From assembly GCF_032854445.1 (NCBI RefSeq), contig NC_088305.1:20872955-20936954 (forward strand): a stretch of DNA of 64,000 nucleotides, read 5' to 3'. Below the pieces are notes generated by a model that saw nothing but the letters and a program-made list of their open reading frames with translations, searched no databases and was not told the origin of the DNA. The translations under genes and the position numbers were made by a program. Below are positions 23,641-37,700 of the stretch, piece by piece (position 1 is the first letter of the stretch; each line of letters begins with the position of its first letter). Origin of the DNA: Liolophura sinensis (taxonomy: Eukaryota; Mollusca; Polyplacophora; Chitonida; Chitonidae).

Positions 23641-25570
23641 TAGGAGAACAATGAAGCTGACAGAAAAGCTGATCTGAAGTACACATGAACATATATTGGA
23701 TATGTTTGAGCCTTACCCTGTGAGCTCAATTCTTCATGGGGCTATACAATTTTGCAGATTTTTAAAGGATGCCGATGATAGATCGTAGATGTATAGTAGG
23801 TGGGTCAAGATTACTTTAACTAAAACAGAAAATGTCAAAAATGCTATTTTTCAATTGCAATTTTAAACATTTCCTTTCAGGAATTTTTATAATGAAGACA
23901 TGGACAAAGGAATTGTACCGTGAAAACTTCTCACCAAAATGTATAGTTAAAAAATGGTGGCAGAAATTTACTTTAAAGCACTGATGCAAGGTACTCGATT
24001 TCTCTTGCTGCTACGCATGCCTAAATTGTAAAACCAAACATCCTATAGTAGCATATCATATCTATCATCCTGTTAACATGCTAGGAAATTCAACGCTTCT
24101 TTTGCATTATTTTAATGGGTATTGGGACGACGTGATACTGAAGGATAAAAGAAGAACGGTCAAGGCGTAAGCTTTATTAAGGCAGAGTTACCTCCCTTGA
24201 ATCAATCACCACACAGACGCAGGTTTTATTTCAAATGTCCAAAAGTAATATAGAGCAAAATAACAATGAAAGAGATTCAGTGAGGCCAACAATTTCATTT
24301 GAACATAAAATCTTTTAATGTCAGAAACTATTACTGGAAAAAGTTTCGAATGGTTTTAAGCTAAACGCAAATCAATCTACAAAATTATGACCATCAATGA
24401 TTACGCCAGGAGGAAATTTTGAACAGCAGAAATGTATTAATTCCACATAATTGTTTTATTTCTAATAAGTGTCAAGTTTTATTTCAGACAAGAGCTGAAC
24501 AGACAGAGTAGTAGCAGAAAAGCTGTTAAAATTTTACGCCAGCAATCTTATCCTAAATAATTTTTTAATGTTTTCAAACCGTAGGAAACAAATACCCTGC
24601 AGTAACCTTCCTGGCTACCTTCCTGCATCTGTACGTATGACTTTACACATCCCATTGTGTGGACGGAAATGTGTTAAAGATCATCAGTCTGTGAAGGTTT
24701 ATGTGTTTGTGAAAAGAATCGTCACTCAACAATTTTACCAGTGGAAAATAAACACAGAATGTAGTTTACAACCACCTGTGATTAGAAAGATGTTATCTGC
24801 CTTTTAAATGCTGCCAAAGATAAATTTAAAAGATGTGAGAAATGTAAAATGTGACAAAGTACACGTGAAAAAAAGTACGGCGTCAAAAAACCTGACAAAT
24901 GACTTTAGAGTCATTGTCATGTGAGTACAATTACACCTGAAGCCAAATTTGCCAAAGTACACTATTGATTATTTGCACATATCAACGATCGATAATGTCG
25001 TCCATCCCATACTTATCATGCAGCAAAACAATTAGCTCATTTTTATTTAGTGTAAAGCGTCATAATATGCAAAGATTTAAAAAAAAAAAAACTCATGGTA
25101 CTAGGAATTTGAAAATTATATAATTGTCTTTTGGAAGGAGTTTTCAAAAATCATCGTATGTCTGAGAAGGAAACTAGCATGGTGTAATCTATCTCATGCT
25201 ATGGTCGGCTAAAAGATACAAGACTTACCTGCCATAAGTGGGCGTGACTAGCCGATAATTGCTACGTTCTTAAGGCTGAAATCACATCAACATCAAGGTA
25301 ATCAACGAAGGCCTTCTTCCCTGACAGGCACTGATGACTTAACACTCTGCGAACGAAAATTGATGAGCTCATAAAGTTTTGAAACCCTCTTCTTTAAAAG
25401 AAACATAAGAAATAATATTGACTTTTACTTTATAGTCCAAAGGAAAAGTCTGTGTGGATTGTGAGCGTCCATGAACAAAGGCTTACCTACCTACAAAGGC
25501 TAAGGAGTCACCATATGATTACTTAGAAAGGAAAGAAACAAAACTTTCCGACATTAATATAGATTTCAAC
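23641..25570. other. No gene seen
   Basis: Apart from the old duplicated words noted separately, only A/T-rich intergenic-type sequence with an A run at 25079-25090. Confidence 0.55.
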
Positions 25571-25862
25571 GATACTATCATGACTATCACTGTCACCAAG
25601 AATATCACTGTCATCAAGACTATCACTGTCATCAAGACTATCACTGTCATCAAGACTATCACTGTCATCAAGAATACCACTGTCATCAAGAATACCACTG
25701 TCATCAAGAATACCACTGTCATCAAGACTATCACTGTCATCAAGACTATCACTGTCATCAAGAATATCACTGTCATCAAGAATACCACTGTCATCAAGAA
25801 TATCACTGTCATCAAGAATATCACTGTCATCAAGAATACCACTGTCATCAAGAATATCAATG
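25571..25862. repeat. 18 bp minisatellite
   Basis: About 16 units of ATCACTGTCATCAAGAMT. Since 18 is a multiple of three and no unit contains a stop, both strands stay open (TVIKNI on plus, LMTVIF on minus). It abuts the copia-like relic. Confidence 0.95.
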
Positions 25863-27030
25863 CTTATTTGTATTTACATGTGTGTCCCCGTAGCACACAT
25901 GTAATGGATAGCTGAAGGGGATCAGTTGATACATAGCTAAATTTCGAGAAAAAAGTTGCCAGCAATATGCAGTTATCAATCCCCTCCGATATAAATAAGC
26001 TTTCTGCTGCCAAGGCACTAGAATGATTTTCTTTTTCTGTTGCAATACAGAGAGCTTTCCCGCTTCCATCAATATCTGGCGTTCTCCCTGAGTATCTCCA
26101 TCAAGCAAATTGCAAAATGAAACATCACTAAATGACACAAGTTTCACTTTTTCATCGAGAGATTGAAACTTTAGAACAACATGTTCTGATTTGTCACTTT
26201 GTTGGCATCTACAACATTTGGGACTGTGGTGTGGAAGCGTCAAAAGATTTGTCCAGCATTTGATCTGCACTGATCAACTTTTTGTACACCTAATAATAAG
26301 TCACCATGGACTCACACATGATGTCCCCAGTTTGTCCAAACTCAATTCCTACACACCGGAAATTCTCGTCATCTTTCCTTCCAACGTTGAAGGCAGATCC
26401 AATATTGGGAATCACAGAAGTTTTAAAAAAAGGCATCTAGACGGCCTGCTAGCATCCCATTTACTGAGTCGTTATCGTCTGGCCAGTAAAAGACTCCTGG
26501 ATTAACCACTGACACATGGGCATGACTGTACTTTGGTGTACCAGGAAAGTGACGCATCTATTAAGCCAAAGATTTAGCTTCTATCATTAAAATTTCTTCT
26601 GGACAGTTCTCGTTTGTGTGTCGAAATATCAAAAACAGTGATGTCCACTGGATATGAATTTAGATCTGCACGTTCACTGAAAATTTTTGCTTGATAAGTT
26701 TGAAGATCTAATGTTGTTCCAGCTTTCTGGAGTGAATCTTTGATCAGTAGTAACGGTATGTCGCTTAGCACAACTTGTTCAATTTGCCAGTTAGTACGAT
26801 CTGTTGTGCTGGTATTGTCACCTGTTTGACTGACTGTATTACTTTCCCATTACCATATTTAAACTGCTTTTGACTGAGTAAGGACTGGACTTTGTCATGT
26901 TTATTAACTCCTGCCAAATACTGATCAAGCCACTTGGAACCACATACAGTTATGGTACATGCAGTATCAATAACAGTTGTTGACGTCAGAGCCCTTATGC
27001 TGTAATTAAAATTATACATTTACACGAGGC
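25857..27030 (-). pseudogene. Degenerate copia-like LTR-retrotransposon pol relic
   Basis: Minus-strand fragments in order. Retropepsin-like: VIDTACTITVCGSKWLDQYL with the DTA active-site triad, KFGNGK, then SDIPLLL, in two frames (27019-26765, 26771-26574). Reverse transcriptase-like: NDSVNGMLAGRLDAF, a damaged VDDF box, and DDENFRCVGIEF (about 26530-26300). RNase H-like: VSFSDVSFCNLLDGDTQGE (about 26150-26080). Integrase and most of the RT are missing, and stops and frame changes break it. Assignment to copia-like rather than another LTR class rests on the FGNG/IPLLL and FSD-SFCNL patterns. No LTRs found. Confidence 0.6.
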
Positions 27031-28200
27031 TATAAACTTCTGAAAGGGTGCTGATAATGGGTGGGTGAGTTAAGATTTCTTGCACAAATAAAAGACAGAA
27101 AAAGCCAGAAAAGCTATATTTCATATGCAATTGTCTCAGATAATTACGACAGGTTCACAGAGATGAACAAAAAATTGGATACTGTTAGTAAAAATATACA
27201 AGAGTCAAAAATATAGCAGGCTTGGATCAAGAACACTTGGATACATCAAACAAAGAAAATGTCAGTCAAATTTATTTTACTTAGATGTAAGCTCAATTCA
27301 AATTATAAAAATCGTTAGCATCACTATCTAGTCCTGATTTTTAAAAAATTTAAGGAATTTAAAAATCCCCGAAATTATCGTGCTATACTTACCAAGAGTA
27401 ATGTGTTCATTAACAGACAGGTCATTAATAGAAAAGCCAAATATGAGTATTTGCAATCTTTGCAAACCCTAACAACAAATGCCATGGAGTTTTAACCTCC
27501 TTGCCCACCTGTCTAGTAAGAATTTGATCACTTAATTTCCCTCAGTGGTCGTGTCTTCCTCAGAACGTTTAGTGTTTTAGATTAACCAGGAATGTTTCTG
27601 TGCAAAATATGAACACATATTTTTTTTATAAGTACATGTGATTAGAAATATGTTATCTGTCCCCTAAATGCTGCCAGAGATAAATGAAGAAAATGCTAGG
27701 GTTTGGACAGGGAATAGACTATGACAAAAACACGTAAAATGTTTGCACAGAGGCAGGGGACAGATAGACAATAGCAAAATACAAATCCAAAAATCTCTTA
27801 GCATTAAGCACGTAACAGACAGACTATGACAAAGAACATAAAACATGTTGGGCAGTCTGACAGGTGACAAATAGACCATGGCAAAGCACACATAAAATAC
27901 TATGGAAGTTTCGTCAAAAAAGGATAACAGACAGACCCTTCATTTTTGATGACAGAATATGAATTTTTGCAAATATATCAGATTTTTGTTTATTTTGGAT
28001 AGAACTGAATACATTATGTCCAGAGTGGTTGCGTTTAAAAGTCAAACATCTTAATTAAAGCGGTATTTAAATTTTAAAAAAAAAATGGAAAATGGAATAT
28101 CAGAGGGATGTTAGAGCGAAGTTATTCTTTATAAAATCGGTTTACCGGATATTGCAGATTTGTAGGAGAGAAATATCACGTTTACTTTTGTTTTTTGTCG

Positions 28201-28545
28201 CTAGTACGAAATCAGTTCACTTCCGCATTCGTCGTTTTTGTTTTCCATATGTATATATTCATTTCGCGTGGTGGCTTGCCATACCATCACATGCAGCTGG
28301 CATTCTGATATATTTTGATTAGGGGCAAAATAGCAGAGCAAAAATGTTTTGTGTAACCTGAAATATCTCTGTGGCAGTTTATCCAACCAGCGATCCTGCA
28401 ACTCTTCAGTTTGGATCAGTTCGGAGACAAATCTTGAACCCAACTGCAAGAACACGTGTCCGTGTAACGTTAACTTGGAGGAGTTCATCTCAAATCGTAC
28501 GTTACCTGTGTTTCTTTGTTCACTATATTCTATTTCCATGTGATT
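28201..28545 (-). other. Unidentified minus-strand open segment
   Basis: Frame of about 112 codons containing VRFEMNSSKLTLHGHVFLQL and IQTEELQDRWLDKLPQRYF, which looks more protein-like than its surroundings. A weak acceptor (AACACAG) and donor (TTTCAG/GTTACA) could bound an exon of about 150 bases. I do not recognise the family. Neighbouring minus-strand text at 28582-28956 is also open (124 codons, with FLLHYHDMAENFTDAAPS). Both could be remains of one transposon or gene. Confidence 0.25.
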
Positions 28546-30878
28546 TAGATAGCCACATACGTGCTCAACGCGGCTAAGTTCCTAAACGAATGCAAAAGAT
28601 TTCTTAAACCTGTTGCATAGTAATAGAATGACAAAGGCAAATTTACGTGAAGACCGGTATGTATAACAGCTAAAAAGTAATGGGCGATTTATTCTTTCTC
28701 GAAGTAATTCATTGCGATTTGTAAATAAATGATTATGGCTTGGCGCTGCATCAGTAAAATTTTCAGCCATATCGTGGTAATGCAGAAGGAACACATTACT
28801 GTTTAGCATGTCAGACATAAACTGGTAATTCCACAGGCGCCGTTTTAAAAAATTGAAAGAGAGGCTTACCTTACCGCCATTTGTAAATTTCTTAGGGTTT
28901 AGCGCCATTTGTCCCTGAATAGATATCTCTCCTCTTCTTTCCGTATGTATAGTCAACTTTCATTCCGTTGATTCGACTGTACTGGAGTTTAAATCTCACC
29001 TGAATACTTCATTCTCCTCCTACAGTTTTGTCTATCAAGTTAAAAACGCACCAGTCGTTGTAGGGTATCTTTGCTTCTCGATTGGGAACTCATTATCTGT
29101 ATGTTAGTTGGCCTATTTTACGTCGTGAAATATTGAGAAACCTAAAAGAAGGTGGCATCTCGGCCCACTAAACAGTTTCCACTGACATTTCTGTCAATAA
29201 TTATTATCAATCTCTCAATATTAGCTAAAACTAGCAAAAATGAAAAAAAAAAAACAACTTTCCAATCAATGTCGAATTTACAAACAGCACAAGCGGGTAC
29301 AAGTTCTCGCCATGGCATAACACATTCTTGTTGAGCAGCCTAGGTTTACATCCTTATGTGCAATAAAGGAATATCTACTGTGTGAACGCTTATTACATAT
29401 ATCTATTTGTCCTGGCTGACTTCTCAAAACCCCTTGTTTAAACCATATTTATTACCTACAAGCTTTCATCTTACGGTAGATATCTTTTTGTTTCCTCATA
29501 ACAAATCAATAATCAACAAGGGCGCATATATTAACTTAATCCCGTTACACAGACTACATAGCCCCCCCCCCCCCCCTCCGCCCCCTCCCCAGTGAAGAAT
29601 AGATTTCAGTAAACTCACTATGGTTACTACAATAAACCCTATAACGATACTTACAATTAGTATCTTAAAACGCATCAGGTCATCCGAATGATTCAATAGG
29701 CAGGAAGTTCTGAAGCTGATACGAGTACGTTCACAGTACTGCGTGGATATGAGTGACTTGTAAAACGCCTTTTTTCAATCACAGGCCACAAGTAAGCATC
29801 TCCACTATGTAACTGGATAATTCCAGAACACAATCTACTTAAGTAAAAAGAAGACAAACGTATCCAGTATATGGCGACCAGATTTTAAGTCCAAAAGCCT
29901 CGTATTTTCTTAAGCTTATTCACACGCATACACCATATAGACAGTATTTCCAGGAAAGTGATTCCGGAGTACGAACTTGAATTTATCCCGTTGGAAAAGT
30001 TTATCATGTGCTGATCATCGGGGGAAAATCCAGTGATTGCTTGGAGTCCTGAACACGTAGTTCAAAGCTTTAAGAAAGTTCAAATTTGGCTATCCAGAGG
30101 GTAAAAACCTTTCTGTCTTCTTGAAAACATTCTTCGTTGAAAGCATCTTCATTTCAGATAGATTATTTCTAATAATTATTATGTACTTCATGCTTGATGT
30201 CCATGTGAAAAAATGTCCTTAGTTTGTATACCCAAGACTTATTCAAGCAGCCTTAAGCCAAAGAGGACAGTCCGTTGTAACACTGCCCACACGACAGCTA
30301 CACGACTACGGTCCTAGTTTCGATATTTGAGGTTAATGGAACAACAGACAGAATACGGGGAACTACGTAATACACCAACTTCATGCACAGGCCATACACC
30401 TGCGTTCTAAGTTCCACCTGTTGTATTGATTTGTCCATGGATACTATGCAAACATTCATAAGTTTTCGAATCAATATGCTCTTTAGTCCTTTACAGTTTA
30501 CAAAGTGGGTCAGGCGGTGAATTAAATCTTTGTTATTATAACCATTTCATTGATCTATATGTGCCGGCCTACTTTCGTTTTCAAGTGATAGAAGCTTCGA
30601 TTCAAACCCTAGAAATAGCTGGTTCCAGTCCCTAATTGCTGGGGTCGCTTAAAAATAGCAAGTCGTGATGCTTTGGTGGACCGTATTTGTGTTCGCCTCT
30701 CCTTTCCTAGTTAGTCACCATGATGTGACTAGGAAAAGAAGCACTTATATATAAGCACTATCATGTATATAAAGACTGATATAATTTAAAAAAAGCGAAA
30801 ATCAATTCGTCTTTGCTGGAAAAGGAATGGTGCCGCAAAAAAAGCTTTGCTGGCAGTTCGAACTACAGCGCATTTTCC

Positions 30879-31146
30879 GGAGTGCGGTAAAAGTATCGTC
30901 CTACTGGGCTGTCAATTGCTCCGTTGTGTCTGATCGCGAGATTGTGAGTTCAAGTTCAGGTCATGTCTCGTGTTCCTCTTCAGTCGTATATCTAAATCTG
31001 CTAGATCTGCTAGCAACCTGTGGATGGTTGTTGACACCCCCCTCACTCCCGGGCTCTTCTCGCCTTTTTCTTCCAACATAATACTTAAGTAAAATATTCT
31101 TGAGTATGGCATAAAACACCAATGAAATAAATAAATAAAATAAATC
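30879..31146 (+). mobile_element. SINE, diverged (copy 2 of 2190-2452)
   Basis: Duplicate of the copy 1 element, four C residues shorter in its C-rich stretch. Directly after its tail copy 2 lacks about 257 bases present in copy 1, so the tail is one edge of that indel. Confidence 0.75.
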
Positions 31147-31446
31147 ATGTTTACTGTAACACACGGAATCTCGCTATATTTATTACTCCCAGTAAAGGTC
31201 CGCCAATTTTAGTGCAGTCAGGTGCAATATGGTGTAGAGATGAACACACACCGCACTCGTGTAACCCCTCAATTCGCATACTATTTGGCACTGTATGTTT
31301 GTGTGTTACTAGGGTAATGACGGAGCGGTCTGAACGTGGGTTTATCGTGGAGCAGGAGTCATCTCCCCCTGGTTTACCAACTAAGCTAGTTCCAAGTGGC
31401 GCCAGATTCGCACCAGCAACATATCTACAGGTACGACAAGAACTAT

Positions 31447-32630
31447 ACCTTACCATACCTCACCATACTATACCACACCTGTACTATACAGTGACATACC
31501 ATACAATACCATACTATACCATACATGTACTGTTCAGTATCATACCATGCAATACCATACTATACCATACCAAACCACACCACACCATACAATACCATAC
31601 ATGTACCATACAATACCGTTTCATACAATACTATACTACACCATACATGCACTATACAATACCATACCATACCACACTATACCACACATGTAATATACAA
31701 TACCATACCATACAATACCATAATATACCAAACCAAACCACACCACACCATACCATACCATACACGTACTATACAATATCAAACCACACCACATTAAACT
31801 ACACCACACATGTACTATACAATACCATACCATACTATACCATTCCAAACTACACCACACCATGCCGTACCATAAATGTACTATACAATACCATACCATA
31901 CTATACCATACTATACTATACCACACCACACCATACCATACCATACCATACCACACCACACCATACTATACAATACCATACCATACCACACCATTCTATA
32001 CCATACATGTACTGTTCAGTACCATACCATACAATACCATACTCTTCCATACCAAACCACACCACACCATACTATACCATACATGTACTATACAATACCA
32101 TACCATACCACACCATATTATAAAACACATGTACTGTTCAATACCATACCATACAATACCATACTCGTCCATACCAAACCACACCACACCATACTATACC
32201 ATACATGTACTATACAATACCATACCATACCACACCATATTATAACATACATGTACTGTTCAAAACCATACATTACCATACTATACCATACACGTATTGT
32301 ATAATAACATACCATATAATAACATACTATACTATACCATACCACATCACTATACCACACATGCACTATACAATACCATACCATACAATACCATATTATA
32401 CCATACCAAACCACACCGCACCATACTATACTATACATGTACTATACAAAACCAAACCACACTACACTAAACTATACTATACTATACCATACCATACCAA
32501 ACCACACCACACCATACTATACCATACATGTACTATAAAATACCATACCATACCACACCATACTATACCATAAATGTACTATACAATACCATACCATACA
32601 ATACCATACTATACCAAACCACACCACGCC
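31447..32630. repeat. CCATA/CTATA pentanucleotide satellite (copy 2)
   Basis: About 1.2 kb; like copy 1 but with a single instance of the 487 bp block. The remaining pattern of interruptions is shared, so the copies diverged by loss or gain of one block. Confidence 0.95.
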
Positions 32631-34568
32631 GCAACGTGTGGATAGATAAATTAGTAAATAAATCCTTTGTAGGAGTAGGAAACGCAAAAATTTCACATCT
32701 CCGCTTATCTTCCCTTAGTCGTCCTGTCATTTTCCAAGCCAGAGTTGCATAGAGGTCCTATTTTGATCAGCTTTTCGAATGTAAGAAATGATTTCCACTT
32801 TTATCAAAAATAGAGGCAATTGTCATTATGTAACCCGTTTTGCGTGTTTTTATAGTCAAAGGTTCTCTGTGATATTGATTTTGAACACTGTCTTCGCGAT
32901 AGTCTGGAGACCGTGGTGATAGAGGTCTGTTGCTGCTTAGTAGTTTATTCCCGATTTGATTAGAATATGGGCAAGGTAACGTTTGCCGGCACACTCATAA
33001 ACGTAGTCTGTTAATTTTAACAGAAAGTCTGTTGAGTGAGTGATGTTAGAATGTATTCTGCTAAATATAACACACATATTCTATTAATTCAATACAAAGG
33101 TTCTATTAGACTGTTTAATATGACAGAGTATTGTGTTATTAGAACAGAATACATGCTAGCATCACCCAGACAACAGATTTTCTGTTAAAATTGACAGATT
33201 AACATTTTGAGTGCATATTATTTAGCACTGAGTAAAACATCAGTAAGGGAAGTAAATAAATAATTGTTATAACCCTCATCTTCTCTTCGGCAGCTGTCAG
33301 ACGCTGGCTTTCCTGTTATGCAAAATGAATTGCACCCTATTGCACAGGATTTGCATGGCTCAATGATTTCCTTGCACACTCCGGAAGAGCTTCATTCTGC
33401 GCAAGATCACCAGGAGGGTTAAGTTTCCGGTTTGTTTCTATTTTATTATTTGTTCATTTGCTCCACTGATCATTTACACTGATCTGAGAATGTTTTATTT
33501 TATGCATGATAATGGTCATTTATTTTTGAGACTTGTCAACTTCTTCATAGACAATGTTCGATGTTCCTTCTTTTAGGTACACGATCAGTGTTGAGACCCT
33601 CTTAGCACTTTCCATTTGTCAACCTTCAGTGCTTTTTATAAAATGTGCTAAAAGTCACATTAAAATCACAGAAATGATGCTTGATCTCGCCTCTTTAAAA
33701 GCTAACAGAAATAAATACACTTGAAAGATTGGTTTAACACAATAAAAATTTCAGATGCACAACTAACACTCTAGTGAAGATTTCCCGCCTGGAATGCGCG
33801 GACTCAAATAAATGCAGACTACTTCCTACGCTCAAAATATAATCTCTTAATTTTTTAACAGAAAGTCTATTGTCTGAGTGATGTCAGACTGTATTCCGTT
33901 ATTGCAGCAGCTTGTTCTGTTAAATATAACACACATAGTGTATTAATTAACATTACATCTTATATTTATGTATGTAAAGCACAGCAAACTTTAAGTCGTT
34001 CAGTCACTGATTTTACAGTACTGAAATGCTATTTAACATTTAGTTGTGGCGTAAATCAATACTTTGTAGAATTAGGAAAACTCTAAAATCCCACATCGCC
34101 GCTTATCTTCTCAAAGTCGTCTTCTCATTTGCCAAGGCAGAGTTGCAGAGAGATCATGTATTTTATTGGCTCTTTTTCTTTTCGTTGCTTGCCACTGCTG
34201 ATATATACTAAATGATATTTGTTTAAAGGTTCAGAACAGACCCATGGAGCGATCAACAAGCGGTCATAGCACAGATGTCACCGGGTTCCAGTCAAACGTC
34301 AAATAGAGCGGATACTTATACACATGAGGAAGAAGAAATGTTAATATTGGGTTTTCAGCAAGCATGCTAAAGTGGAACGAGGAAAAATGAGTACGAATAG
34401 CGGGACTATAGCCAGATTGCCATTGATTGGGTCTTTAATAAGAGTGGGAATAACGAAATTCTGAAAAATGAGTCCGCATCGCGGAAAGTAGTATAGTATG
34501 CTGCAAACGTGTCTTATTGTGGAAGATTTGTGGAGGCATTTGCATATCGCTGAGTGCCCGCACCTGCA

Positions 34569-34765
34569 TGCACGTGACGTCAGCGCATGAGCGTTACGTC
34601 ACACGTCACACAAGGCGCGCAAAAATTGATGTCACGCGCGAGAGCAGCTCGATGTCGCGCCAAAACTGACCAATGAGTGAGCTCCATTTCGCGCCAAAAC
34701 TGATGTCACGCGCGAGAGCAGCTCTGTTTTCCCGCTAGGTTATTTCGTTGAGGTCCGAGCTGCGT
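34569..34765. promoter_or_regulatory. GC-rich candidate promoter (copy 2)
   Basis: Duplicate of 6655-6850 with CRE at 34575-34582 and both E2F-type sites intact. One CG is added (GCGCGAGAG instead of GCGAGAGAG). Confidence 0.5.
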
Positions 34766-37700
34766 CGTCGAATGAGCGGCGAGGATGAGTCGTGCTCGAG
34801 AAGGGAGCAAAATAACATTGTATAGTATAACATTGTAACAGTGTGCACAGTATTACATTAGTATTGTATAGTATTATAATTTTGGGTAGGCTTGTAAAAA
34901 AAATATTACGTAGAAAAATGCCTGTTGTCAAATCGATGTTAGCGATTCCTGTGATGTTTTTTATTCGCGTGACGTCACATATCACGACGCCCAAACCGAC
35001 CAATGGGCATTGTATAGTATCGACTCCATCGCAGCGAAGCTGTTGTGTTTTCAACACAAGGAAAAGTTATCACTTTGTCCAGGTATGTACCTAATAGTTG
35101 TGTTTGGACGATTACATCTTGTGATCCGTGGTTGTCCGAACTACTGTGTGTAACTGACAGTCGTGTACATGGGCTTGACAGGCAAGCACGGCTTTTCACA
35201 TGGGTATGGTTCACCCGGAACGGAGAATCATGTTTCACCAGATTTCTGTATACATGTATATATAGTATTCTCAACAAGTTTGGTGCAATATTACTGAAAG
35301 TGTTGTAGCGTTGTATTGTTTGTGACGCGCTAGAAGGAGTTCTTGTTTATTATTTTACAATACATCGCGTGAAGTAAAATGCGATTTGAAGAGAGTGTCT
35401 AACGGTCAAAGGAGTTTTATTTATTTGTGAATACTGGCTAACTTATAAGGTAAAGTGATGTCATTTATTTCTTTATTTAGTTGGTGTGTAACGCCTTACA
35501 CAGAATTCTTGCATTCATTTGTTGGCGGGCATGTATATGGGTTGTTCTAACTTGGGTAACAATAACACTGCGATACTCTGTGTGCCTGGGGTGTACGGAC
35601 GAAGTACTTCAAATGAACATCCCTCTGTGTAGTTTCATGCATTTTTTACATTAAATTCAGGTAGGCTTGCATTTATATATGTACACACATATGGAATATA
35701 TTATTTAATAAATAAAGGTATAATTTTTGTACTAGTTTGTTGTGCTGCGGCTGTTCTAAACCTCTCGCCTAACAAGTATTTAGTGATATTTAAACTATTT
35801 TAATCTTTTATAGGCCATCATTGGTCTGGAGTTAATTTAATACGTATGCAATTTTAATCCTTTATAGGCCATTACTGGGCTAGAGTTAAAATCCAGATCG
35901 CGTTTTTGGATACCTCTTTAAGTCAGCAACAGAATCAGCAATAACATTTGTGCGAGAGAATTTCAGGGGGAATAACTCTGGGCCGCTTGTCCACATGGCT
36001 ATAGACGGGGAACAGCCCGTGGCGCTGTATGGTTAATCTAATCCCGTATTCAGAGAGTGTGAAGATGTCCTCTGTAGAAATAAGTCAGCTTGGCTTCATG
36101 AATTATGGAGTATCTCCAGGATTCAAGCATGTGTGATGTGGTCAAGAAATACTGGATCTTTCTTCTTTTAGGGTAACTTGGGTGCTGGGAGACGGTCTCG
36201 TCTCCCCTGAAAAACATATGTATATATATATGTTGTTTATGATATATATATATATCATATATATGAAACAAAACACACTCAGAGCACGTTTCACTCTCTG
36301 CATTCAGTTTACATCACTGTCACCACTAGCAAATTTTGTAGAGAAATCTTGAACCATGCCGAGGTCAAAGGGGTTGCGATGATGAGGCAGGAAGTGATGT
36401 CAGAATATACAAAAACTCCGTTTAAACCGTTGTTTATGATTAAACTTTATACACGTGGATGCTCTTCATCTAAAGTATACACAACACGATTCCAAGTGAT
36501 ACGGGAACCAATTTTATTGATTAAATATTTCCACGAATGAGCATCAGTGGTGAGGCTAAGCCTAAACACGTCTATGTGTGTCACATCGGCTCGTGCAAAG
36601 CGTGCATAGAGAGCGGCACGTGTGCTGTGAGGAATCTGCGAACACATACTGTGCCACAATATCCAAATTGTCTAAATCATGCTCTGTGCTTTTAAACACA
36701 TATTTTCCGCATCACAAGAACAAATTTTGTTGTCCAGTTTGTTCTCTTCTGTTCTTATACGTCATATTGAGGTTGCATTGTGGGTCTGTCCATCCTACCC
36801 TCAACAGTTAAGTTGTAGGGATTCTTCACGTTTGTTTCTTGTTAGCAGAGCAGAAGCCTAATGGAAACGAGTCGCATCGCCTTAAAACTTATGTTATGGT
36901 CGTTTTGTGATATAATGATTTTAAAGTCAACACTGTATTTGTAGGGCTGCCTTACTATCAAATAGGAGGATCCTGTAACTTTTGATGATTCCCACCAATT
37001 CCGTGATCATTGTGTGTTATTTACTGCCATAAGAGGCATATTATCACGTTCCGGAACACTGAGGATTTGTTCACCGTGATATTTTGTCTTCACCATGTTG
37101 TTTTATCCATTAACGATATACCATGAAGAATATGATGTTTTCCGGCAATTTATATACATACATATATGTTAAGCTAAAGTCTAAAGCAACACAAAGGCTG
37201 CTCAGATAATTATAACTAGTTCCGATGATGGAAATTACCTTAAAGCTACAACAACTATCCCATAGAACATCGCATGTATTATTTGATGATTCAAACCGTT
37301 CATGTTGTCATTAGGCTGTACCTACTATACATACAAAGAAAAATTGGTGTGCAGTTATTCAGATGTGCTTTTTTGAGGATTCCTGATTGTTGGACGGTCA
37401 TTTCTTTAACCTGAGTGTATACATGAAAAAGATGTGCTGTGTGTGCCATCTTGAGAAGCAGTGTACTCTGCGTGTATGTGGATAAATAGAGAATTGCATC
37501 GAAGATGGGTTTGCAATTATTTGATACCTGTGGTTTCTGGCTATACACGTGGCAGTTTACATAACGTGAAGAATTAAACATTATAAAACTCTTTGCTCTT
37601 GTTGCTAACAAATGAGTTGACGGTTAACATGCTTGATTTTTGTGATTCTTCCTTCAGGAATGAAAATAGGGGTAGGCAGTGATTGCCACAGAATTTGTTA

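Larger units (their letters stand above)
22310..24480 (+). repeat. Old diverged duplication inside the spacer
   Basis: 22318-22555 and 24186-24475 share an order of words: GAGTTACCTCCC, AACAATAACAGTGA/AACAATGAAAGAGA, TTTTATGTCAGAAACGACTA/TTTTAATGTCAGAAACTATT, GGAACGTTTTAAGCTA/GAATGGTTTTAAGCTA. A third relative lies at 27060-27600 (CAAATGCCATGGAG, CCTCAGTGGTCGTGTCTT against CAAATGCCAGGAGG, CCTCAGTGTTCGTGTCTT at 22921-23015). This points to an ancient 2-4 kb tandem expansion. Confidence 0.6.
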
